A stretch of 56,965 nucleotides of DNA from an uncultured Oleiphilus sp. (lineage in GTDB: Bacteria; Pseudomonadota; Gammaproteobacteria; Pseudomonadales; Oleiphilaceae). Position numbers and translations under genes: made by a program. Positions 50,122-56,965 of the stretch are shown here, piece after piece; the first letter of the stretch is position 1; each line of letters starts with the position of its first letter. Under the pieces are notes generated by a model, which was not told the origin of the DNA, ran no database searches, and saw only the letters and a program-made list of their open reading frames with translations. Location of the stretch: assembly GCA_913020245.1 (NCBI GenBank), contig CAJWAD010000010.1:1-56965 (forward strand), given 5' to 3'.

Positions 50122-50802
50122 ATGTCCGAAGATATGCAAGTAAACTCTGAAGCGGCGGAGCAAACGCTTGTCGTGCGAATGATTGATGGTCTGCTTGAGT
50201 ATGAGCCGGTTTGGAAGGCCATGCAGGGCTTTACCGATACTCGCGGCGTTGATTCAGAAGATCAAGTTTGGCTTTTACAGCATCGGCCCGTGTTTACGCA
50301 GGGTCAGGCTGGAAAAGAAGAGCATATCTTGCGTCCGGGTGATATTCCGGTCGTGCAAGTAGACAGGGGCGGGCAGGTTACTTATCACGGTCCAGGCCAA
50401 CTTGTCGTGTATACGATGTTTGATATTGATCGGATGGGCATTGGCGCAAGGCAGCTTGTTTCCGGGATTGAAGATTCTATACTCGGCTTGTTAAAACTTT
50501 ACGGGGTCGATGCCGTCGCCAAACAAGATGCGCCTGGTGTTTACGTAGATGACGAAAAAATTGCATCAATTGGACTGCGCATTCGAAAAGGAAAATCCTT
50601 TCATGGCTTAAGTCTAAATGTAGATATGGATCTGGAGCCCTTTACGCGCATCAATCCGTGTGGTTTTCAAGATCTTAAAATGCGGCAGCTCAGTGAGTTT
50701 GTTGCTGAACCGATCGAGCAAGTAGCTGGTCGGTTGGTTGAAATGATTCAGCATCGTTTTGGCTACAAAGAAATACTGATGGAGTATAAAGAAACGCTAT
50801 GA
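50122..50802 (+). CDS. lipB: Octanoyl-ACP:protein N-octanoyltransferase LipB
   Basis: It moves octanoate from ACP to lipoyl domains. About 226 residues from ATG 50122, which has GGAAGG just upstream. [38 protein letters not shown] and [20 protein letters not shown] are the LipB signatures. [11 protein letters not shown] holds the catalytic Cys. lipA begins within its end (4-nt overlap). Confidence 0.95.
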   Translation: MSEDMQVNSEAAEQTLVVRMIDGLLEYEPVWKAMQGFTDTRGVDSEDQVWLLQHRPVFTQGQAGKEEHILRPGDIPVVQVDRGGQVTYHGPGQLVVYTMFDIDRMGIGARQLVSGIEDSILGLLKLYGVDAVAKQDAPGVYVDDEKIASIGLRIRKGKSFHGLSLNVDMDLEPFTRINPCGFQDLKMRQLSEFVAEPIEQVAGRLVEMIQHRFGYKEILMEYKETL

Positions 50803-51788
50803 GCTTGAATGCCTCCGAGAACACGACCGAAAAGCCTGTACGCAAGAAAGTGGTGCAAGGCGAAAAATTACGGGGTGCCGAAAAGGTCGCTAGAATCCCG
50901 ATCAAAGTGATTCCGACTGACAAAATGCCGCGCAAACCAGATTGGATTCGAGTGCGAGTGCCGGCGACACCTCGTATCGACGAAATAAAGCGTAAGCTCC
51001 GTCATCATGGTTTGCACACCGTATGTGAAGAGGCATCGTGTCCGAATTTAGGTGAATGTTTTGGTGGTGGTACCGCGACGTTCATGATTATGGGCGATAT
51101 ATGTACGCGTCGCTGTCCATTTTGCGATGTGGCACACGGGCGACCAAAACCGCTTAACCAAGATGAACCGCGTGAATTGGCAGAAGCCATTGCCGACATG
51201 GGCTTAAATTATGTTGTCATTACCTCGGTAGATCGCGATGACTTGCGTGATGGAGGGGCTCAGCATTTCGCAGATTGTATTAGCGAAACGCGTATACGCA
51301 GTGACAAAATCCAAATTGAGGTATTAGTGCCTGACTTCCGGGGTCGCATGGAGGTTGCACTTGATATTTTGAAGCTAACACCACCAGATGTTTTTAATCA
51401 TAATTTAGAAACGGTTCCCACGCTTTACAAGAAAGTTCGTCCCGGGTCAGATTATCAGTGGTCTTTAGATCTGTTAAAGCGCTACAAAGCGCTTGCGCCT
51501 GGCGCTCTAACCAAATCTGGTTTGATGCTTGGTATTGGTGAGACGATACAAGAAGTCGAGCAGGTTATGCTTGATTTACGTGCCCATGATGTCGATATGC
51601 TAACGCTCGGGCAATACTTACAGCCATCCCGAGATCATTTGGCTTTAGAACGCTTTGTGACCCCTGAAGAGTTTGATTTACTTGGGGAAAAGGGCCGCAA
51701 AATGGGCTTTAAACATGTCGCTAGCGGGCCAATGGTGCGCTCGTCTTATCATGCGGATAAGCAGCTAAAAGGTGAGGCAGTTGGTTAA
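50799..51788 (+). CDS. lipA: Lipoyl synthase LipA
   Basis: A radical-SAM enzyme inserting two sulfurs into octanoyl groups. The 329-residue protein has [20 protein letters not shown] (auxiliary cluster) and [17 protein letters not shown] (radical-SAM). [16 protein letters not shown] is the C-terminal segment containing the auxiliary-cluster serine. The lysine-rich N-terminal extension (about 1-50) is typical. Overlap with lipB makes a lipBA operon. Confidence 0.97.
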   Translation: MSLNASENTTEKPVRKKVVQGEKLRGAEKVARIPIKVIPTDKMPRKPDWIRVRVPATPRIDEIKRKLRHHGLHTVCEEASCPNLGECFGGGTATFMIMGDICTRRCPFCDVAHGRPKPLNQDEPRELAEAIADMGLNYVVITSVDRDDLRDGGAQHFADCISETRIRSDKIQIEVLVPDFRGRMEVALDILKLTPPDVFNHNLETVPTLYKKVRPGSDYQWSLDLLKRYKALAPGALTKSGLMLGIGETIQEVEQVMLDLRAHDVDMLTLGQYLQPSRDHLALERFVTPEEFDLLGEKGRKMGFKHVASGPMVRSSYHADKQLKGEAVG

Positions 51789-51841
51789 GCCCATGTAACG
51801 TTTGCCCCACTCCCTTTGCGTGGTGTATCACTGAGGAAGCC

Positions 51842-53278
51842 ATGTCTGACAAACCCCAAAAACCTTCATTTGATTTATCGAAGATCAAAACAGGGAGTTT
51901 TGAGCGCCGGTTAAGTCTCACGAAAGCCGGTTTAATGGCCGGGTCTCGTATGGCATCGCGGTATACATCCACCTTATTTGCAGATAAAGAAACTAAACGT
52001 TTAGAACGCAGCAAGGCGCTTTCTCGAGAAGCAAATTATCTAGTTGCGGAATTAGGTAAGCTCAAAGGCAGTGTGGTCAAGATTGGTCAAGTAATGGCTC
52101 TGTACGGTGAGCATTTCTTACCCGACGAAGTCACGCAAGCACTTCATACACTTGAGGATCGCACGCAGGCGATGGAATGGCGCGTGATCAATGACTGCTT
52201 GTTAGAGCAACTTGGCCATGTTGTCCTAAATGAGCTTGAAATAAACCCTCTGCCTATTGGTAGTGCCTCATTAGGGCAAGTGCATCGCGCCAAAGTTAAA
52301 AAAACGGGTGAAGAGCTTTGCCTAAAGGTCCAATATCCCGGTGTCGCTGAATCCATTGACGCCGACTTAGATGCGGTCACACAACTATTAAAATTAGCGA
52401 ACCTCGTCTCGAAGGGGCCTGCTTTTGATGATTGGCTTCACGAGGTGCGGGTCATGATGCACCGTGAAGTTGACTATTCACTGGAGGCAGCCACTACGCA
52501 GGCGTTCCACGATATGCTTGTGGGTGATGAGCGTTTTATTGTGCCGAGGGTATATGCGCGTTACAGCTCTGGTAGCGTGTTAGCGACGTCCTACGAAGCG
52601 GGTGAGCATGTGACCAGTGAGCATGTGGCCGCGTTGTCGCAAGTTCAGCGTAACCTTCTCGGTGAAAGCTTTCTCGATCTGTTCTTAAAAGAGCTTTTTG
52701 TATGGCATCAAATTCAGACGGACCCTAATTTTGGTAATTATCGCGTTCGAATTGAGAGTGACGAGACGAGGTTAAATAAGAATCAACCGTCAGTACGACT
52801 GGTGCTGTTAGATTTTGGTGCAGTTCAGCATTACGACGATGCCTTTATTCGTCCAGTATGTCAGATGATTTCGTGTGCTTATCACGAAGATTTAGCCGGC
52901 GTGATTGAGGGAGGAATAGCGCTCGGTTTTATGCAACGAGAGTGGCCTCACGAGGTGCTCGAGCGTTTTGGGCAGGTGTGTATCGATGTGCTTGAGCCCT
53001 TGGCCTCTGCGGATAGTAAATTAGCGCGAACGATTCCGAAAAGTTGCTTAAATAGCGATGGTCAATACTGTTGGAATGAGAGCGACTTGCCAACTCGGGT
53101 CGCAAAAAACGCAACGCGTTCGGCGATAAGCCGTTACTTTAAGATCCCGCCAAAAGAGTTTGTATTTCTTAATCGTAAATTGGTTGGGGTGTATACCTTT
53201 ATTTCTGTAATACAGGCGCAATTTAATGGTGAGAAACAATTACAAACTTATTTACAGGCCTTCGATGCAGATGCTTAG
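51842..53278 (+). CDS. ABC1/AarF/UbiB-family atypical kinase-like protein
   Basis: A 478-residue ABC1-family protein. KGSVVKIGQVMALYGEHFLP is the diagnostic KxGQ motif, PIGSASLGQVHRAKVKKTGE the modified nucleotide loop, LCLKVQYPGV the lysine strand, TDPNFGNYRV and LLDFGAVQHYDD the catalytic and metal loops. UbiB/Coq8 relatives act in ubiquinone synthesis as ATPases. This copy lacks the two C-terminal membrane helices of UbiB and is outside a ubi operon, next to lipA. It is probably a soluble paralogue with another role. Substrate unknown. Confidence 0.85.
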   Translation: MSDKPQKPSFDLSKIKTGSFERRLSLTKAGLMAGSRMASRYTSTLFADKETKRLERSKALSREANYLVAELGKLKGSVVKIGQVMALYGEHFLPDEVTQALHTLEDRTQAMEWRVINDCLLEQLGHVVLNELEINPLPIGSASLGQVHRAKVKKTGEELCLKVQYPGVAESIDADLDAVTQLLKLANLVSKGPAFDDWLHEVRVMMHREVDYSLEAATTQAFHDMLVGDERFIVPRVYARYSSGSVLATSYEAGEHVTSEHVAALSQVQRNLLGESFLDLFLKELFVWHQIQTDPNFGNYRVRIESDETRLNKNQPSVRLVLLDFGAVQHYDDAFIRPVCQMISCAYHEDLAGVIEGGIALGFMQREWPHEVLERFGQVCIDVLEPLASADSKLARTIPKSCLNSDGQYCWNESDLPTRVAKNATRSAISRYFKIPPKEFVFLNRKLVGVYTFISVIQAQFNGEKQLQTYLQAFDADA

Positions 53279-53302
53279 CAATCATGGTTTAAATGCTATA
53301 AA
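53275..53302 (+). promoter_or_regulatory. Possible lepA promoter
   Basis: -35 TTAGCA (53275-53280), 16-bp spacer and -10 TATAAA (53297-53302), about 33 nt before the lepA GTG. It overlaps the last codon of the ABC1 gene. The -35 match is only moderate. Confidence 0.45.
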
Positions 53303-53334
53303 ATGCGCGCCTTGAATTATTTGAGACGCACCTC

Positions 53335-55134
53335 GTGAGCAGCCTTAAACATATACGTAATTTTTCTATTATTGCCCATATTGACCATGGTAAATCGACG
53401 TTAGCAGATCGGTTTATACAAGATTGTGGCGGTCTAAGTGCCCGTGAAATGGAAGCGCAAGTGCTTGATTCGATGGATATTGAGCGTGAGCGTGGGATCA
53501 CAATCAAAGCGCAGAGTGTCACCTTAGATTACAAATCGGACGATGGTGAAGTTTATCAGCTGAATTTTATCGATACGCCGGGCCATGTTGATTTCTCTTA
53601 TGAGGTGTCTCGTTCACTGGCTGCATGTGAAGGTGCCCTTTTAGTTGTAGATGCGGGGCAGGGCGTAGAAGCGCAATCGGTCGCAAATTGCTACACGGCA
53701 ATAGAGCAAGGCCTTGAGGTGTTGCCCATTTTAAACAAAATGGACTTGCCGCAAGCAGAACCGGAGCGCGTTAAACAGGAAATTGAAGACATTATTGGCA
53801 TTGACGCATCAGAGGCCGTGCCGTGCAGTGCAAAAAGCGGGATGGGCGTACGAGAAGTACTAGAAGCGTTGATTAAAACTGTGCCGGCGCCCGTGGGCGA
53901 TGTGAAAGGTGACCTCCAGGCATTAATAATTGATTCTTGGTTTGATAATTACTTGGGAGTTGTCTCCCTGGTGCGCGTTGTTGAGGGAACATTACGCAAA
54001 GGCGATAAGATTTTTATTAAATCGACCGGTAAAACTCAGCAAGTCGATGCCACCGGCGTGTTTACGCCAAAACGTAAAGAAACCGGGATCCTTCAGGCGG
54101 GTGAAGTCGGCTTTGTGGTCGCTGGTATTAAGGATATTCATGGTGCCCCTGTTGGCGACACCATCACCCACGCAAAAACACAGGATGTCGAGGCGCTTGC
54201 GGGTTTTAAAGAAGTAAAACCGCAAGTCTATGCTGCTTTGTTTCCAGTAAGTTCTGATGATTATGAGACCTTTCGTGAAGCCTTGGAAAAGCTTACGTTA
54301 AATGATGCTTCACTTTACTATGAACCCGAAAGTTCGGACGCGCTAGGTTTTGGTTTTCGTTGTGGCTTTTTAGGTATGTTGCATATGGAGATTATTCAAG
54401 AGCGTCTTGAGCGTGAGTATGATCTCGATCTAATTACGACAGCGCCTACCGTTGCTTATGAAGTTGTGCAGCGTAACGGTGAAACAGTGGTTGTAGACAA
54501 TCCTTCTCGCTTACCTGATTTGGGCTCGATCAACGAGATGCGCGAGCCTATTGTAGAAGCTAACATCCTTGTTCCTCAGGACTATTTGGGTAACGTGATT
54601 AGCTTGTGTGTGGATAAGCGAGGCGTACAGCGAGATATGCAATTTATAGGCGGTCAAGTGTCTTTGAAATATGATCTGCCAATGGGTGAAGTGGTACTCG
54701 ATTTTTTCGACAGAATTAAATCGGTGAGTCGCGGGTTTGCCTCGCTGGATTACCAGTTTGTTCGCTTTGAACCTGCCACGCTTGTGAAGCTAGATGTGTT
54801 GATTAATGCGGAAAAAGTGGATGCACTAGCACTGATCATACATCGCGATAATGCTCAATCGAAAGGGCGCTTGCTAACCGAAAAAATGAAAGAGTTGATT
54901 CCAAGGCAAATGTTTGATGTGGCGATTCAGGCGGCCATTGGGGGGCAAATTGTTGCGCGCCAAACCGTTAAAGCGTTGCGGAAAAATGTAACAGCCAAAT
55001 GTTATGGCGGCGATGTTAGCCGCAAGAAGAAGCTGTTACAGAAGCAGAAAGAGGGTAAAAAACGGATGAAGCAAGTGGGTAGTGTTGAAATTCCACAAGA
55101 AGCGTTTCTGGCCGTATTGAAAGTTGATAGCTAA
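53335..55134 (+). CDS. lepA: Elongation factor 4 LepA
   Basis: A ribosomal back-translocase GTPase of 599 residues. [20 protein letters not shown] is the G1 P-loop, [20 protein letters not shown] the G3 and [14 protein letters not shown] the G4 region. [20 protein letters not shown] and the C-terminal [20 protein letters not shown] are specific to LepA. It starts with GTG 53335 and lies before lepB as in many bacteria. Confidence 0.98.
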   Translation: MSSLKHIRNFSIIAHIDHGKSTLADRFIQDCGGLSAREMEAQVLDSMDIERERGITIKAQSVTLDYKSDDGEVYQLNFIDTPGHVDFSYEVSRSLAACEGALLVVDAGQGVEAQSVANCYTAIEQGLEVLPILNKMDLPQAEPERVKQEIEDIIGIDASEAVPCSAKSGMGVREVLEALIKTVPAPVGDVKGDLQALIIDSWFDNYLGVVSLVRVVEGTLRKGDKIFIKSTGKTQQVDATGVFTPKRKETGILQAGEVGFVVAGIKDIHGAPVGDTITHAKTQDVEALAGFKEVKPQVYAALFPVSSDDYETFREALEKLTLNDASLYYEPESSDALGFGFRCGFLGMLHMEIIQERLEREYDLDLITTAPTVAYEVVQRNGETVVVDNPSRLPDLGSINEMREPIVEANILVPQDYLGNVISLCVDKRGVQRDMQFIGGQVSLKYDLPMGEVVLDFFDRIKSVSRGFASLDYQFVRFEPATLVKLDVLINAEKVDALALIIHRDNAQSKGRLLTEKMKELIPRQMFDVAIQAAIGGQIVARQTVKALRKNVTAKCYGGDVSRKKKLLQKQKEGKKRMKQVGSVEIPQEAFLAVLKVDS

Positions 55135-55213
55135 TCGCAATGTCATTAGCGCGGTTTCAAAACATAAAAATAACGATGAAATAGACTAAAACAGTGCGGG
55201 TATAGAGGAAACT

Positions 55214-55984
55214 ATGGATATCGATTTTCCCTTGGTGTTGGTTGTATTGACCTTTGTGACGGGGCTAATCTACCTGTTAGATGTGGTGCTATGGCAAAAA
55301 AAACGAAAGATTGCACAAGAAAATCTCCCTGAAAATGAGCATAAACTGCCTTGGTTAATCGATAATGCGCGAGGGTTCTTCCCGGTGCTGGCGATCGTCT
55401 TAGTATTACGTTCATTTCTTGTTGAACCATTTCAAATACCGTCGGGATCAATGTTGCCAACGCTTGAGGTGGGTGATTTTATTCTCGTTAACAAGTATGA
55501 GTATGGGCTTAGACTCCCGGTTTTAGGTACTAAGGTGGTCGCGCTAAAAGATCCGCAGCGTGGAGACGTGATGGTCTTCAAGTTTCCTGACGACAGGAAA
55601 ACCAACTATATCAAGCGCGTCATTGGTATTCCGGGTGACACGATTCGTTACATTGACAAACAACTTTACATAAATGATGAGTTAGTTGCTGAAAAACAGT
55701 TGGCTAATCTGCCGCCTTACAACTTGTTTGAAGAGCAAATTGGTAAGGTGTCGCATCAATTGATTGAACATCAATATTCTCGCAATATCGAATCTGAAGG
55801 CGAATGGACTGTCCCAAAAGAGAGTTATTTCGTGATGGGCGATAACCGAGACAACAGTAACGATAGCCGGTTTTGGGGGGTCGTTCCTGACGAATTGGTG
55901 GTAGGTAAAGCCTTTGCGATTTGGATGCAGTGGACAGAGTTCTTGTCTATTCCGAGTTTTAAGCGTGTGGGTGGGATTGAATAA
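55214..55984 (+). CDS. lepB: Signal peptidase I LepB
   Basis: An inner-membrane protease that cleaves Sec/Tat signal peptides. The 256-residue protein has two N-terminal helices (about 3-25 and 53-70). QIPSGSMLPTLEVGDFILVN carries nucleophile Ser and DVMVFKFP with NYIKRVIGIPGD the general-base Lys. VMGDNRDNSNDSRFWGVV completes the site. Confidence 0.96.
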   Translation: MDIDFPLVLVVLTFVTGLIYLLDVVLWQKKRKIAQENLPENEHKLPWLIDNARGFFPVLAIVLVLRSFLVEPFQIPSGSMLPTLEVGDFILVNKYEYGLRLPVLGTKVVALKDPQRGDVMVFKFPDDRKTNYIKRVIGIPGDTIRYIDKQLYINDELVAEKQLANLPPYNLFEEQIGKVSHQLIEHQYSRNIESEGEWTVPKESYFVMGDNRDNSNDSRFWGVVPDELVVGKAFAIWMQWTEFLSIPSFKRVGGIE

Positions 55985-56138
55985 GTCGATAGATAGGCTG
56001 TTATCATACAGTTGCACCGCGTGGTAATCGATTCGGCGAGCGTCCCATAATTTGTGTTCTCAATGCGTGCCAGCTAACCTTAAGGCAATGTTCAAGTCAA
56101 TGAGTTCGGTACACGATGAGGCAATTCAAGGAGCCTGT

Positions 56139-56528
56139 ATGTTGAAAAAGAATAATAATTTGCCCTCTAATCAGGCGGGGGCTTCGGCACTTGCGATTTT
56201 GATTATTGTTGCGATGGCGGCAATGATCTTGTTGGTGGTTTTTAAATTGTATCCTATTTACTTTGAACACTGGCAGATTCAGTCGGTCGTTGAGTCATTC
56301 GAAGAAGAATCGGGTGTTGAAGAGTTATCGGTGGGTGAAGTTGCAAAGCGGTTTAAACTGCGTATGCAAACAAATAATGTTCGCGACGTGCGTTATGATG
56401 ACGCCATCGAAATTTATAAAGAAGATGGAATCTTAACCATTGATGTTGATTATGAAAGACGCATCAATATATACAAAAATGTAGATGCGGTGGTGGTCTT
56501 CCAAGATGTCACAGAAATTAACCCGTAA
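56139..56528 (+). CDS. DUF4845 single-span membrane protein
   Basis: About 129 residues from ATG 56139, which has CAAGGAG in ideal position. One helix (ASALAILIIVAMAAMILLVV) follows a short Q/N-rich N-terminus beginning MLKKNNN. The remaining domain has the F-K-L-Y-P-I-Y-F-E-H-W-x-I-Q and V-D-Y-E-R-R-I motifs of DUF4845. It lies in the conserved lepB-DUF4845-rnc order. Function unknown. Confidence 0.85.
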   Translation: MLKKNNNLPSNQAGASALAILIIVAMAAMILLVVFKLYPIYFEHWQIQSVVESFEEESGVEELSVGEVAKRFKLRMQTNNVRDVRYDDAIEIYKEDGILTIDVDYERRINIYKNVDAVVVFQDVTEINP

Positions 56529-56549
56529 TCGTTTTTATTGAGTAGGTGT

Positions 56550-56965
56550 GTGTCAGTCAATCCTTATCAGCGCTTAGAAAAAAATATTGCCTATCAGTTT
56601 CAGGACAAAACTTTACTTGAGCTGGCATTGACGCATCGCAGCCACAAAGGTGCAAACAATGAACGCGTTGAGTTCCTCGGGGATGCGATTCTAGGGCTTG
56701 TGATTGCGCAGCATCTTTATGAAATATTTCCAAAAGCAAAAGAAGGGCAGTTGTCTCGTTTACGCTCGCGTCTTGTAAAAGGCGTTACGTTAGCGGAGAT
56801 CGCGAAAGAGTTTGACGTGGGTGAGTACCTTCGTTTGGGCCCTGGAGAGTTAAAAAGTGGTGGTTATCGCCGTGAATCTATTTTAGCCGACGCCTTAGAA
56901 TCGTTAATTGGCGCGATTTATTTGGACAGTGATCATGCAACCGTACAAAAGGTTGTGCTTGATTG
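56550..56965 (+). CDS. rnc: Ribonuclease III, N-terminal part
   Basis: Starts at GTG 56550 and runs off the window after about 138 residues, before the dsRNA-binding domain. [20 protein letters not shown] contains the [11 protein letters not shown] signature and [19 protein letters not shown] the second metal-binding segment. RNase III processes rRNA and mRNA. The gene follows the DUF4845 gene by 21 bp; era and recO are expected beyond the window. Confidence 0.95.
   Translation, partial: MSVNPYQRLEKNIAYQFQDKTLLELALTHRSHKGANNERVEFLGDAILGLVIAQHLYEIFPKAKEGQLSRLRSRLVKGVTLAEIAKEFDVGEYLRLGPGELKSGGYRRESILADALESLIGAIYLDSDHATVQKVVLD

Overview
The window is chromosomal DNA from a gammaproteobacterium of moderate G+C. 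The markers are cmoA/cmoB, the miaB-ybeZ-ybeY-corC-lnt-leuS-lptE-holA block, the proA-nadD-rsfS-rlmH-mrdA-rodA-mltB-rlpA-dacA-ybeD-lipB-lipA block, the bioBFHCD order, a DUF1820 gene beside miaB and the lepA-lepB-DUF4845-rnc order. The layout is closest to Pseudomonas/Cellvibrio-type genomes. I cannot fix the genus. I see no tRNA or rRNA gene, IS element, prophage or CRISPR array.

Layout. (1) 1-1149 is an AT-rich edge of what looks like a glycan-modification locus: the C-terminal end of a SPINDLY/O-GlcNAc-transferase-like protein, then a sulfotransferase broken by a 5-bp tandem duplication. (2) 1261-11295 is almost entirely on the minus strand: an acyl-CoA dehydrogenase; an apparent operon of a divergent sigma-70 factor, folX, folE, folM and a second SDR (tetrahydromonapterin synthesis); cmoA/cmoB for tRNA wobble modification; a small membrane protein; srkA; dinB. 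(3) 11423-22619 holds an LhgO-like oxidase, comF, the complete biotin operon bioBFHCD with a BirA-type operator/promoter inside the 5' end of comF, a small FlgC-like gene, and two tandem DmdC/FadE-like acyl-CoA dehydrogenases, the first preceded by a promoter overlapped by two PsrA-type palindromes. (4) 22710-32288 (minus) is the envelope/translation block holA to miaB. (5) 32525-37317 holds DUF1820, MAPEG, trmH, a MATE exporter, a Bor-like lipoprotein pair and ndpA. (6) 37481-40124 (minus) is cysDN, where CysN carries a C-terminal tail that looks like a dead remnant of APS kinase. (7) 40477-51788 (plus) runs from proA through NAD, ribosome, cell-elongation and lipoate genes, with a 9-bp microsatellite just before mrdA. 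(8) 51842-56965 holds an ABC1/UbiB-family kinase, lepA, lepB, a DUF4845 protein and the start of rnc.

Most of the window is conserved housekeeping sequence. I found no convincing wholly new multi-gene system. The best leads are the divergent sigma factor leading the fol operon, the degenerate APS-kinase tail on CysN, the two operator predictions (BirA and PsrA), the repeat-linked sulfotransferase frameshift, the microsatellite before mrdA, and an uncharacterised lipoprotein paired with a Bor homologue.
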